NCBI GenBank assembly: GCA_009773475.1
Contig: WSXV01000006.1
Span: 125,855 to 160,213 of the forward strand
DNA: 34,359 nt
Source of the DNA: Desulfobulbaceae bacterium
Lineage (GTDB): Bacteria; Desulfobacterota; Desulfobulbia; Desulfobulbales; Desulfocapsaceae
Direction: 5' to 3'
In this document: piece after piece, positions 7,706 through 16,103 of the stretch
How the letters are laid out: each line of letters starts with the position of its first letter
Numbering within the stretch: position 1 is the first letter of the stretch
Position numbers and translations under genes: made by a program
Notes under the pieces: generated by a model
Databases searched by the model: none
Seen by the model: only the letters and a program-made list of their open reading frames with translations
Told to the model about the DNA's origin: nothing

Positions 7706-9322
7706 ATGATAACACTGCTTGACTATGGCGCCGGCAATGTCCGCAGCGTCAGGAATGCCATTACCCGGCTGGGCCATACCGTGCGTGACGTCCAAGGCCC
7801 ACAGGATATCCTTGCCGCTGAGAAGCTGATTTTCCCAGGCGTCGGCAGCTTTGGCTCGGTGATGCAGCGCTTGCAGCATGACGGCTTGGTGGAGCCCCTT
7901 ATTGAGCGTATTCGCCTCAACAAACCTTTCCTCGGCATCTGTGTTGCCCTGCAGGCGATGTTTGAAGGCAGCGAAGAATCACCCGGCGTGGCCGGACTTG
8001 GCATCCTGCCCGGTCAGGTCAAACGATTTACCAACCGCAATCTCTCCGTTCCCCAGATTGGCTGGAACGGCATTATCACCCACAAAGAATCGCCCATCCT
8101 CAAGGACTATCAAGGCCAGAAACTCTACTTTGTCCACTCCTACCGGGCATCGGTGGCCGATGTCGGGCCGGAGTGGCTCCTTGCCACCACCGATTACGGC
8201 GACTCTTTCGTCAGTGGCGTGGAACGTGGCAATGTCACCGCCTTTCAGTTTCATCCTGAGAAAAGCGGAGAGGCCGGGTTGTCCATCCTCAACAATTTCC
8301 TCAATGCTCAGGGTCAAGAGAGCATTGAAGTTCGCCCTGTCATCCAACCCGGCAACCGGAAGACCAACATGGCAAAACGAATCATCGCCTGCCTCGACGT
8401 GCGCTCCAATGACCAGGGCGACCTGGTGGTGACCAAGGGCGATCAGTACGATGTGCGGGAGCCCGGTATAAGTGGGGACAGCGACGCAGGGGATGTGCGC
8501 AACCTGGGCAAACCGGTGGACCTTGCCCGCCGCTACTATGAGGAAGGTGCCGATGAAATCACCTTTCTCAATATCACCGGCTTCAGAGACTTTCCCATGC
8601 AGGATCAACCCATGCTTGAAGTGTTGCGTAAGACCTCGGAAAATGTCTTTGTCCCGCTAACCATAGGCGGCGGCATCCGTGAATTTACCGATTCCGATGG
8701 CAAACACTATTCCGCCCTCGATGTGGCTGCCGAATATTTCCGTTCCGGGGCAGACAAGATCTCCATTGGCAGTGATGCAGTTTACGCAGTGGAGGAATTT
8801 CTGCAGACCGGCAAAAAAAGCGGTCGGAGTGCCATCGAGCAAATTTCTTTTGTCTATGGTGCCCAGGCGGTGGTGATCTCGGTTGATCCCCGGCGGGTCT
8901 ATGTCCAAACCCCGGAAGCAACCACCCACCACACCATCGCCACCAAAACGACTGGCCCCAAGGGTGAGAAATATTGTTGGTATCAATGTACCGTCAAGGG
9001 AGGCCGGGAAGGGCGTGATATCGACGCCGTCCAACTGGCAAGCACCTGTGAACTCTTGGGCGCAGGCGAGATCCTCCTCAACTGTATTGACAAGGATGGT
9101 ACCAACAGCGGCTTTGACCATGAGCTGATCAAGCAGGTGCGGGGGGCCGTGTCCATCCCGGTGATTGCCTCATCAGGGGCGGGGTCAGCCCAGCATTTCA
9201 TTGAAGTCTTCCAGGAAACTGATGCCGAGGCCGCTCTTGCCGCCGGTATCTTCCACAGGCAGGAGGTGCCGATCAGCGAGGTCAAGGAGGCCTTACGCAA
9301 AAACAACATCGAGACCCGATGA
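7706..9322 (+). CDS. hisHF: Fused imidazole glycerol phosphate synthase HisH-HisF, eukaryotic HIS7 type
   Basis: The 538-residue protein joins a glutamine amidotransferase (about residues 1-205) to a cyclase barrel (about 220-535). The amidotransferase has Cys79 in FLGICVALQ and His183 and Glu185 in FHPEKSG. The cyclase has Asp231 in ACLDV and Asp394 in VISVDP, the expected catalytic pair. It makes imidazole glycerol phosphate and AICAR from PRFAR and glutamine. The barrel carries segments characteristic of fungal and plant HIS7, including VTKGDQYDVRE, RNLGKPVDLARRYYEEGAD and EKYCWYQCTVKGGRE, which separate bacterial HisF proteins lack. GAGGATT precedes the start. The gene is probably co-transcribed with the fmdE-like gene; no other his genes are nearby. 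Confidence 0.93.
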   Translation: MITLLDYGAGNVRSVRNAITRLGHTVRDVQGPQDILAAEKLIFPGVGSFGSVMQRLQHDGLVEPLIERIRLNKPFLGICVALQAMFEGSEESPGVAGLGILPGQVKRFTNRNLSVPQIGWNGIITHKESPILKDYQGQKLYFVHSYRASVADVGPEWLLATTDYGDSFVSGVERGNVTAFQFHPEKSGEAGLSILNNFLNAQGQESIEVRPVIQPGNRKTNMAKRIIACLDVRSNDQGDLVVTKGDQYDVREPGISGDSDAGDVRNLGKPVDLARRYYEEGADEITFLNITGFRDFPMQDQPMLEVLRKTSENVFVPLTIGGGIREFTDSDGKHYSALDVAAEYFRSGADKISIGSDAVYAVEEFLQTGKKSGRSAIEQISFVYGAQAVVISVDPRRVYVQTPEATTHHTIATKTTGPKGEKYCWYQCTVKGGREGRDIDAVQLASTCELLGAGEILLNCIDKDGTNSGFDHELIKQVRGAVSIPVIASSGAGSAQHFIEVFQETDAEAALAAGIFHRQEVPISEVKEALRKNNIETR

Positions 9323-9593
9323 GGAATTCAGCGCATACTACAAAACTCAAACCAACTTACCTCACAGCATTATCAGACCGCTCATGGCAGGAATCTACTC
9401 AGACGGCTTTGTTGCGGCTTTCTTTAGCTAAAAGAAGAAGAAATAGTAATTGAGCGAAGCCAATGAGACTTGGCGCTAAAACAAAATCGAAACCCACTCA
9501 TTTGCCTCCTTTGAGTGGGGGTTAAGAAGGAGACATCTTGACTTATGAAAACCAGAGACCTCGAGTGGGAAAGCAACTCAATGTGTCTATTGC
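9323..9593. other. Intergenic region between hisHF and the hydrolase
   Basis: This holds no gene that I can support. The only clear structure is the hairpin at 9491-9521, serving the convergent hydrolase gene. Confidence 0.4.
9475..9521 (-). terminator. Intrinsic terminator of the alpha/beta hydrolase gene
   Basis: CCCACTCA (9493-9500) pairs with TGAGTGGG (9512-9519). On the minus strand the hairpin is followed by a T-rich run (9492 down to 9475), so it fits the gene ending at 9594. Confidence 0.6.
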
Positions 9594-10421
9594 TTATTGC
9601 TTCACTCCAACCGTCTCATTTATTTCAAGAAAATCTAAGACGATCTTGGCGAATTCGGTAGGTGCTTCGATCATTAAGCCGTGAGATCCATTCTTGAATT
9701 GAACCAGCCATGCCCCCGGTATAGCCGAAGCAAGTGTCTTTGAACTTTCAACACCTACCACGGTATCTGAAGTCCCAACGATGAGCATAACCTGATTTGT
9801 GATGGAGGGTAGTCTGTCCAGAGGGGTCTTCCAATGGGTTGTAGCTTCAATTTGTCGCAGGACGATTGGGTTGATAGATGATTCACCTAAAGGAGCTTTG
9901 CCTTTCAACGTTGCGGCAACATTGCTTCCGTCTGTAGAGGTTGCATAAATAATGGCTTTATTAAAACGTTGCGGATACTCCAACAATAACTCCTGTGTAA
10001 TCGTACTCCCCATGGAAAATCCAAGAACATTGGTTTTTTCAACTTTAAGGGTGTCAAGTAGGCCAATGACATCATCCGCAAACAATTTATAGGTAAATGT
10101 TACATCATTGGCTGTGGTATGCCCCATGCCCCGGTTGTCCAGTACGATCAGTTGGTATTTCTTTGACAACGCATCAATAACCTCTTTCGGCCAACGATCC
10201 ATTGTATTCCCCAGCCCTACGATCATTATGAGTGGTTCACCAGAACCAATCAATTTGTAGCCTATTTTTATTCCATTGAAATTGATTTGGTATACGGCAT
10301 TACCTTCCTGATCCTGTCCAGTTGTTTCGCCTGAGGGTTGAATGTCTTGGGCCGTCGCGCTAGAGAAGTTAATAACCAGCGCAATAAGTATTGAAATAAA
10401 TAGAAAAATGATTTTTTTCAT
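9594..10421 (-). CDS. Secreted alpha/beta-hydrolase
   Basis: The 275-residue protein has an N-terminal signal peptide (MKKIIFLFISILIALVINF, then SSATA), so the mature enzyme is probably periplasmic or exported. The alpha/beta-hydrolase fold is marked by LIMIVGLGNTMDRWP (oxyanion region), LDNRGMGHT, the nucleophile elbow GFSMGS, LIVGTSDTVV (acid strand) and the C-terminal GSHG with the catalytic His. The substrate cannot be deduced; related proteins include esterases and haloperoxidase-like hydrolases. The gene looks more A+T-rich than the core genes to its left and lies at the edge of the cassette region, on the same strand as the cassettes. No attC site flanks its stop, so I do not call it a cassette. 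Confidence 0.8.
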   Translation of the reverse strand: MKKIIFLFISILIALVINFSSATAQDIQPSGETTGQDQEGNAVYQINFNGIKIGYKLIGSGEPLIMIVGLGNTMDRWPKEVIDALSKKYQLIVLDNRGMGHTTANDVTFTYKLFADDVIGLLDTLKVEKTNVLGFSMGSTITQELLLEYPQRFNKAIIYATSTDGSNVAATLKGKAPLGESSINPIVLRQIEATTHWKTPLDRLPSITNQVMLIVGTSDTVVGVESSKTLASAIPGAWLVQFKNGSHGLMIEAPTEFAKIVLDFLEINETVGVKQ

Positions 10422-10540
10422 AGGTGTTTTCGTTCCCTCTTTGATTGATCGAACGATCAGCGTCAGCCAGGCCGGCCATTGACACTCGAAAAAATTAACG
10501 GTGCTGTCCGGCGTCGGATGTACGCGGTGGTTAGCGCATA

Positions 10541-10789
10541 TTACGCCCCAAATTTATCGCGAAGTTCCTGAATACAGCGAACTTTCAGCTTCTCTTTGAT
10601 GAGTGCGGCCTCTTTTTTCATTCGTTCATGTTCGTGTGTGCCGGGAACCGCATACCTGACAGATCCAATTGCAGTTTCGAGGAAACCAAAGAAATCGAAA
10701 AATTCTATGAGCTGCAAGAGTTGCGTCGAGCGAGTGTTCCACCACTCCGGGCCTAGTGACGGCAGTACAACCGAGAAGACACGCTCCAT
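10541..10789 (-). CDS. Small hypothetical protein, likely cassette gene
   Basis: The 82-residue frame starts at an ATG at 10789, with a TTG at 10807 as alternative. It has a hydrophobic middle (LLQLIEFFDFFGFLETAIG) and a charged C-terminal helix (HERMKKEAALIKEKLKVR). I do not recognise a family. It begins about 50 nt after the end of the attC-like site at 10836-10885 and runs on the same strand as the other cassettes, the arrangement expected for a cassette open reading frame. Confidence 0.5.
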   Translation of the reverse strand: MERVFSVVLPSLGPEWWNTRSTQLLQLIEFFDFFGFLETAIGSVRYAVPGTHEHERMKKEAALIKEKLKVRCIQELRDKFGA

Positions 10790-10835
10790 TACTGAGTTTC
10801 CGATCAATCTACCGGTTTTATAGAGAAATCTGGAC

Positions 10836-10885
10836 CTGTAACGTCGCGCTCACCGGAAATTTCCAAGTACAGCGCCTTGTTATGC
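10836..10885 (-). other. attC-like recombination site 3 (imperfect)
   Basis: On the minus strand the site opens with GCATAAC (10885-10879) and closes with GTTACAG (10842-10836). Between them GGCGCT pairs with AGCGCG apart from the outer base, and the GGAAATTTCC palindrome lies near the middle. Its opening heptamer is the exact complement of the GTTATGC at the start of the same cassette (12688-12682), as expected when a cassette circle integrates. The closing heptamer deviates from the GTTRRRY consensus. Confidence 0.6.
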
Positions 10886-10895
10886 TACGTATTGC

Positions 10896-12662
10896 TTATT
10901 TGCTTGGTTCATCCGGTTTTTCAAAAAGCAATTTGCCTATCCAGTAAATTGATTGTCCAAAATTCGAAATCAATTGTTCGCCCTGTCGCAGAAACGACTT
11001 ACTTTCATCGACTTTGGCGAGCTTTAAAGCATCCCCAATCTTCGAGCTGGTCGGGTGTGCATCACCTACTCGCATGTCATATGCGCCAGCAATAGGACCG
11101 AAAACGCTATGAGCTTTATCAGCCCCAACCTTCTGAGCCAGAACATCCTGAAGAAGCTTGTTTGAGCCGAGTTTTTCCTTATCGGGGCGTATAGAAAGCT
11201 TACGAAGCTCACGTACATCAAGTCGATCAGAAAAAACACGAACAAGCTCTTTAGCTAATCTCAACAATGATGCCTGATCCTTACTTGCGAAGCGGGATAT
11301 ATGCTGCATAGCGGTGGGATACTCTATGTCGTGTGAGTAAAGAGAAGCATTGAACTCTTGCCGAAACCCCTCCTCTAACATAGCCATAGCCTTAAAAAGG
11401 AGGTCTTCAACAGCATGAGTAGATGCCGGCTGAGCTTTTACTTGCGATGCTAATAGCTCATTTGACACCTTCCCATCTGGAACAACGTTATGAGCTGCCC
11501 AAATATGCTGTTCCCATGCTGCAAGGCGAGCAATGTCATAGGCGTAGACTGTGATTAAATCCGAAGGATTAATTCCGAAATGAATCGCATACCCAGATGT
11601 GGAGAAAATACCACCTGTTTCTGCCGTATACCACTTAAGAGAAAAGCCGCGAAGGCCGAGAAACTCGTTTACTATGCTTGATCGGAACCACAGCCATCGG
11701 CCAATATCTTCATTTTTTAAATCGGCAGATGCCATGCGTGTCCCGTCAGTCTCCACTATGAATTGGGGAAGATTCGTATCTGCATCTCCTCGGACACGAT
11801 TACTTTGCCCTTGATGCTCAATCCATTCATCACGCCAAAACTCGCCTTCTACCATTATCCCTTCATAACCACTTCGATGCCCCCGCGAGCTTTCATAGTC
11901 GGTGTTGTCATTACTTTCCGGCCCCATCACTGGAGCGTCTTCGTCTTCATCAACGTCAGTTCTCCAGGATCGGAATAAAGCCCAACTTCCCCCAAAGACA
12001 TCATCCAAGCTACGAATTAGGAGCTCAAATCGTCCGCCGTCTCGCTGTTCTTGCTGGTCTACCAAATTAGCGTACTCACTACCTTCTAGTGAACCGACAT
12101 TTTCCACTCTTTGGCGGTAGTAAGAGAGGCGAAGAGATAGGTTCCTTGCTGCCAAATAATCGAGAAGAAATTCTCGCTTAATCTCGATCAGACGCTGCTC
12201 TCCTTTTTCATCAAGAACTTCCCGAGCCACTACAACGAAATTCTCTTCTGGCCTTACCCAGTTTGCGCCATCTTTTATCAGATGAAGCGCAATAACTAGA
12301 TCAGGATTCAATACCCATAGACTTCCGCCAACTACTGGTTGAGGGTGTTCGAATACAAGGTGAACTCCGACTGGTTCTTTATCATTGTATTGATACTGTT
12401 CAATGGATGAGTAGTAACCATCCTCGTAAGCATAAGGCTGGACACTGCAACCGATTCCAATATCAGTCCAGCTAAGCCGCTCTGCGACTTCCCTATGCTC
12501 AGGCGGGAACGCAACAGACCCGCATCCAAAATACTCACTGATATAGCCTATATTTCGAGCTTCACCCTGCTCGTCATTGCTGGAGGCTCTCAAAGGAACC
12601 CACGTCGCACTAGAGAAGGTTCGGCGAGTTTCTTTTTTTTGGAGAATCCAGTCTTTATTCAT
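10896..12662 (-). CDS. Large hypothetical protein in an attC-bounded cassette
   Basis: The 588-residue protein has no family that I recognise. It has no signal peptide and no membrane segment, so it is probably cytoplasmic. The first part is rich in aromatic residues and beta-strand-like sequence (EHPQPVVGGSLWVLNPDLVIALHL). An acidic low-complexity stretch near residues 240-270 contains DVDEDEDAP. The last 190 residues look mainly alpha-helical and contain YDMRVGDAHPTSSKI, an R-x4-H motif of the kind seen in HEPN ribonucleases. It starts about 20 nt after the core site GTTATGC and stops about 10 nt before attC site 3, the tight packing of a gene cassette. At 1.8 kb it is long for a cassette. 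A role in defence is possible but only inferred. Confidence 0.75.
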   Translation of the reverse strand: MNKDWILQKKETRRTFSSATWVPLRASSNDEQGEARNIGYISEYFGCGSVAFPPEHREVAERLSWTDIGIGCSVQPYAYEDGYYSSIEQYQYNDKEPVGVHLVFEHPQPVVGGSLWVLNPDLVIALHLIKDGANWVRPEENFVVVAREVLDEKGEQRLIEIKREFLLDYLAARNLSLRLSYYRQRVENVGSLEGSEYANLVDQQEQRDGGRFELLIRSLDDVFGGSWALFRSWRTDVDEDEDAPVMGPESNDNTDYESSRGHRSGYEGIMVEGEFWRDEWIEHQGQSNRVRGDADTNLPQFIVETDGTRMASADLKNEDIGRWLWFRSSIVNEFLGLRGFSLKWYTAETGGIFSTSGYAIHFGINPSDLITVYAYDIARLAAWEQHIWAAHNVVPDGKVSNELLASQVKAQPASTHAVEDLLFKAMAMLEEGFRQEFNASLYSHDIEYPTAMQHISRFASKDQASLLRLAKELVRVFSDRLDVRELRKLSIRPDKEKLGSNKLLQDVLAQKVGADKAHSVFGPIAGAYDMRVGDAHPTSSKIGDALKLAKVDESKSFLRQGEQLISNFGQSIYWIGKLLFEKPDEPSK

Positions 12663-12681
12663 AGGTCATCAATTTCCATCA

Positions 12682-12768
12682 GCATAACGTAGAGCTAACC
12701 GGCGCTGCTCGGCTTTATCGCGCAGCGTCCAGCGACCGAAGGGAGCGAGGTTGAGCGCCATGTTGGAC
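12682..12768 (-). other. attC-like recombination site 2
   Basis: On the minus strand it runs from GTCCAAC (12768-12762, matching RYYYAAC) to GTTATGC (12688-12682). GGCGCT and AGCGCC pair near the ends and an inner CGCTGC/GCAGCG stem is present, giving an 87-bp foldable site. GTCCAAC is the exact complement of GTTGGAC, the closing heptamer of attC site 1, so the interval between the two behaves as one inserted cassette. Confidence 0.7.
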
Positions 12769-12911
12769 GAAGCCGCTATGCGGCAGAAAAAGCATGAGCA
12801 AGCCATCTCATACGTCAATAACATCTTGTAATCTCAGGGCATAGGGTAATAGAAAGAGGGGAGGGAGGCAAATTTATTGCCACCACATCAACTCTTTCCA
12901 AGGAGGTTACA

Positions 12912-13824
12912 ATGAACACCACCATGCCGCAAGACCCGCAATTCAACACGCAGTACCAGAAACATCTCAAATGTCTGAAGCTGGGCGGTTTGCAGCCCAA
13001 GACCGTCGATGCCTACGCCAGGGCAATCAGGCGTATCGGCAACTATTTCGATTGCCGGATTGAGAACCTCGGCTCCGACCAGTTGCTCGAGTATTTCAAT
13101 GAGCTGCTGGAAGAACACTCCTGGAGCAGCGTCAAGCTTGATCTCTACGGTCTGAAGTTCTTTTACTCCAAGGTTTTGGGCAAATCATGGGAAGATATCC
13201 CGCTGATAAAGCCTCCCAGAACCTCCAGAATCCCGGATATTCTGTCTGTCGAACAGATGGGGCAGTTATTCGCCGCAACCAGCATCTTGAGCTACAAGGT
13301 CTTCTTTTTCACTTGCTACAGTATGGGCCTGCGCCTGGGTGAAGGCATCCGGCTCACCGTCGGTGATATCGACGCGGGCAGGATGCGGGTGCATATTCGT
13401 GACGCCAAGGGCAATAAAGACCGGCTGGTGCCGCTGCCCGACAGAGCCCTGTGCGTGCTGCGGGAGTTCTGGGCCGTGCACAAGCATCCTCACTTTCTCT
13501 TTCCCAGCAGAAAACGGGGGCCGAAAAACGCCCATCTGGTCGATCTGCCCCTGGGTCGAGGCGGCATTCAAACCGCCATGCAGGCCGTGGTTAAAGAGCT
13601 TGGCATAAAAAAAAATCTCATGCCATTCCCTCCGTCACAGCTATGCCACCCATATGCTGGAGGCCGGGGTTGATCTGCTTGAACTGCAACAGATCCTTGG
13701 CCATGTCAGCATCCTGACCACCTCCAGATACACCCATCTCACCATGACAACAGCCAGCAATTCCAGGCTGGCCGTCAACACCCTGATCAATTCCCTGGAC
13801 ATCGCATGGGGAGGGCGCAAGTGA
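12912..13824 (+). pseudogene. Tyrosine recombinase of the IS91-like element, split by a frameshift
   Basis: A perfect AAGGAGG ribosome site precedes the ATG. The N-terminal SAM-like core-binding domain (LKLGGLQPKTVDAYARAIRRIGNYF) is followed by the catalytic domain with the first Arg in MGLRLGEG. The rest of the active site, [16 protein letters not shown] and the nucleophile in SRYTHL, is encoded in the next frame from about 13609 to the stop at 13822-13824. The frame changes at nine consecutive A (13607-13615); with eight A the protein would read through to about 303 residues. It may be an inactivated gene, a sequencing error or a slippage site. The second frame ends in a TGATG overlap with the transposase start. 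It lacks the extra helix expected of integron integrases, so I do not call it IntI. Confidence 0.8.
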
Positions 13825-14936
13825 TGCTGCTCTCCACCATTATCAAGCAATTTGCCGACAGCTTTCGTCATCGCTATGCAAAAAATCTTCTGCCGGGCCA
13901 TACCAAGGCCCTGGAGTCCATGGCCGGATGCAGACATGAACATGGCCCGCACATGCTGGCCCAATGCGCAAATCATCAGTGTGACACAACGGCCTACATC
14001 CCTCATTCCTGCGGCCACAGAAACTGTCCCCATTGCCAGAACCACGAGAGCCAGCAATGGATTGAGCAGCAGCTGAGTAAACGGCTACCGTGCCAGTACT
14101 ACCTGATCACTTTCACCTTGCCTGAGCAACTTCGGGATCTGGCCTGGAAAAACCAGAAGACCGTCTACTCCCTGATGTTTGTCACGGTGCAGGATCTGCT
14201 CAAATCATTCACCAAAAATGACAAGAAACTCGGCGGCGCGCCGGGATTTACCGCCGTCCTTCATACCCAAACCAGAAGCCTCGATTACCACCCCCACATC
14301 CATGTGGTCATGCCCGGGGCGAGCATCAACATGCAAACGAGTCTGTGGCGGGTGAAATCTCCGGGCTATCTCTTCAGTCACAAGGCCCTGGCCAAAGTCT
14401 TCAGGGACAGGTTCCTCCAGGCGTTGAAGGAAAACAAGCTGCCCATCCCCCATGATTGTCCCAAGCAGTGGGTGGTCGACTGCAAGGAGGCGGGCAATGG
14501 TGATCAGGCCCTTGTCTACCTCGGCCGCTATCTGTACCGGGGCGTCATCCGCGAAAAAGACATCCTGCACTGCCGGGATGGCATGGTCACCTTTCGTTAT
14601 CGCCATGCCAAGAGCGGAGAAGACCGGACCCGAACGGTCACCGGCGAGTATTTCCTCTACCTGCTCATGCTCCATGTGCTGCCCCGAGGATTCCGGCGGG
14701 CCAGATCCTATGGTTTCCTCCATTCGTGCAGCAAGAAGCTCATCCTCTTTCTGCAGATGGTGCTGCGCGTTGTGCCCTGGCGCAGCCTTGCCCGCAACAT
14801 GAAAAAACAACGGCCGGCAATCATCTGTCCTGCCTGCGGGGCTGCCATGGTGATCGTCGCCACCATGCTCTTCCACCGACACCGACCAGTCCGGCCAGAT
14901 TGCACTGGCAGGGCTGCGGAGGTACTGGGTATGTAA
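13824..14936 (+). CDS. IS91-family HUH transposase
   Basis: The 370-residue protein has an N-terminal zinc-binding domain (CRHEHGPHMLAQC, then CGHRNCPHCQNHE), the HUH motif HPHIHVVMPG and the tyrosine segment YLGRYLYRGVI, all as in IS91/IS801-type rolling-circle transposases. A final CPACGAAM motif shows that it is not truncated. The start at 13824 overlaps the recombinase stop (TGATG), suggesting translational coupling; an upstream in-frame ATG at 13806 is possible. It acts by nicking and single-strand transfer at the element ends, with no terminal inverted repeats or target duplication in the family. Confidence 0.9.
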   Translation: MLLSTIIKQFADSFRHRYAKNLLPGHTKALESMAGCRHEHGPHMLAQCANHQCDTTAYIPHSCGHRNCPHCQNHESQQWIEQQLSKRLPCQYYLITFTLPEQLRDLAWKNQKTVYSLMFVTVQDLLKSFTKNDKKLGGAPGFTAVLHTQTRSLDYHPHIHVVMPGASINMQTSLWRVKSPGYLFSHKALAKVFRDRFLQALKENKLPIPHDCPKQWVVDCKEAGNGDQALVYLGRYLYRGVIREKDILHCRDGMVTFRYRHAKSGEDRTRTVTGEYFLYLLMLHVLPRGFRRARSYGFLHSCSKKLILFLQMVLRVVPWRSLARNMKKQRPAIICPACGAAMVIVATMLFHRHRPVRPDCTGRAAEVLGM

Positions 14937-15158
14937 ACGACAACCGACAGCGTGGTAGTCTCGCAACAGCCGGATTTCACCGGTACAGGACACTTGCGTC
15001 CAAAAAACGCCAAAATTCAGCATGTAACAGCACTATGGATCGACAAAATCCTCGTCGAAGATCATCCCTGCATCTTTTCTGCTCTTCCCGGTAGCCCACC
15101 CGCCTGATTTAGCAACCACCGACCAAAAAGCTCTTTTCTATATATATCCACCGGGCTT

Positions 15159-15223
15159 GTCCAACCACCGGTTCAGATTGTGGTTCCGCTGCGCTTCACA
15201 CAATCTAACCTTGTTCGTTAGGC
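15159..15223 (-). other. attC recombination site 1 (best preserved)
   Basis: On the minus strand this 65-bp site runs from GCCTAAC (15223-15217) to GTTGGAC (15165-15159), both matching the core consensus. Inside, GGTTCAGATTGTG (15170-15182) pairs with CACAATCTAACC (15199-15210), leaving one unpaired base, the extrahelical nucleotide typical of folded attC. The opening GCCTAAC is the exact complement of the GTTAGGC at the start of this cassette (16110-16104). Confidence 0.8.
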
Positions 15224-15265
15224 TTGCCAAGACCAAGCTCCCGAATAGAGGGGAGGCACAAAGTC

Positions 15266-16099
15266 TCAAAGTTTTTCGATTCGTTTACGTAACTCATTAG
15301 GAAGTTTCATCATTTGATTAAGCCACTTTAGTGCCAGTCTATACGGCGGGTTCTGACACTGCTTCAGGAGGAAGTCAAACTTTGTTACTGCCATGCTGTC
15401 CGTTACAACTATCGGCGTTTGAGGTGAATCCGCTGCAATAGGCTTGCGCGAGAACCACGGATTATGCATCTCGAGTGTATCTATGAGATAACCATCTACC
15501 TTTCGTAAGCTTTGCCAAATGTCAGGCACGGTAGTTTTCTCTCTGAGACTAAAAACAAAGTGATCAAGGGCGAAAAGACATCCCGTATTGAAATCTACAC
15601 CGAAGGAATTGTAGCGATTATCAGGGCGGCCGAATTTGTCTATGTTCCGTAAGAATTCGATGGTAGAAAAAACTTTCAAATAATCTCGGGCGTGTTCGGG
15701 AACTGACAATAGATCGTGGGGCTCGATGGTTATGCTATGAAGCGAGGCATCCAATGTGCAGGCTTTTGTGTAGAGCGCCTCTACGTCGTGCTTTTCGTCT
15801 CTTACAGATTCTCCACGAAGTAGAAGAAAGGCCTTCAAGTACTTCTCAATCGCCTGAGCCGCGGCCCAGTAAAATGCACGATAAAGACCGCTTTTCGCAA
15901 GAAGTCGGGCAGTTAAATAATCCTGATCTGCAGTGACAACAAAAGATTCGTATATGACGTCCACGATGTTGCATTCGGCCGATATCTTGAATTCCTTTGG
16001 TAAGGCTTGAGAGTATGGGATTGCATCTTCAACTTTAAATTCGTAGACGAAGTGCTGTCGCGCCTCGCGCAAAAAGGGTGAACTATCGGTGCTCATCAT
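15266..16099 (-). CDS. HEPN-like domain protein in a gene cassette
   Basis: The 277-residue protein has a central helical segment, DYLTARLLAKSGLYRAFYWAAAQAIEKYLKAFLLLRGE followed by KHDVEALYTKA, which fits the HEPN fold (paired helices with QAIEKYLKA and a downstream His-Asp-x2-Leu). HEPN proteins often act as ribonucleases or as partners of nucleotidyltransferases in toxin-antitoxin and abortive systems. The strict R-x4-6-H catalytic motif is not obvious here (RDEKHD has three residues between), so activity is uncertain. No partner gene lies in the cassette. The start is ATG at 16099 or 16096, immediately after the core site GTTAGGC and without a clear ribosome site, as usual for cassette genes. 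Confidence 0.7.
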   Translation of the reverse strand: MMSTDSSPFLREARQHFVYEFKVEDAIPYSQALPKEFKISAECNIVDVIYESFVVTADQDYLTARLLAKSGLYRAFYWAAAQAIEKYLKAFLLLRGESVRDEKHDVEALYTKACTLDASLHSITIEPHDLLSVPEHARDYLKVFSTIEFLRNIDKFGRPDNRYNSFGVDFNTGCLFALDHFVFSLREKTTVPDIWQSLRKVDGYLIDTLEMHNPWFSRKPIAADSPQTPIVVTDSMAVTKFDFLLKQCQNPPYRLALKWLNQMMKLPNELRKRIEKL

Positions 16100-16103
16100 G
16101 CAT

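Larger units (their letters stand above)
12688..15164. mobile_element. IS91-family element with accessory tyrosine recombinase, inside a cassette interval
   Basis: The 2.5-kb interval between attC sites 1 and 2 holds two plus-strand genes, opposite to the cassettes: a tyrosine recombinase and an overlapping IS91-type HUH transposase. Some IS91-family elements are known to carry such an integrase-like gene upstream of the transposase. I cannot fix the element's exact ends; about 140 bp lie left and 220 bp right of the genes. GTTGGAC occurs in inverted orientation at both outer edges (12762-12768 and 15165-15159), and similar bases continue inward (GAAGCCG against AAGCCCG). Confidence 0.6.

Noticed and set aside
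10493..10536. Possible fourth attC after the 82-aa gene
   Set aside because: GTTAGCG and ATTAAC sit at suitable spacing, but the inner arms do not pair and the heptamers do not complement the cassette start. A degraded site remains possible.
12912..13824. The tyrosine recombinase as an integron integrase
   Set aside because: It lies inside a cassette interval, pairs with an IS91 transposase and lacks the extra IntI segment; its frame is also broken.
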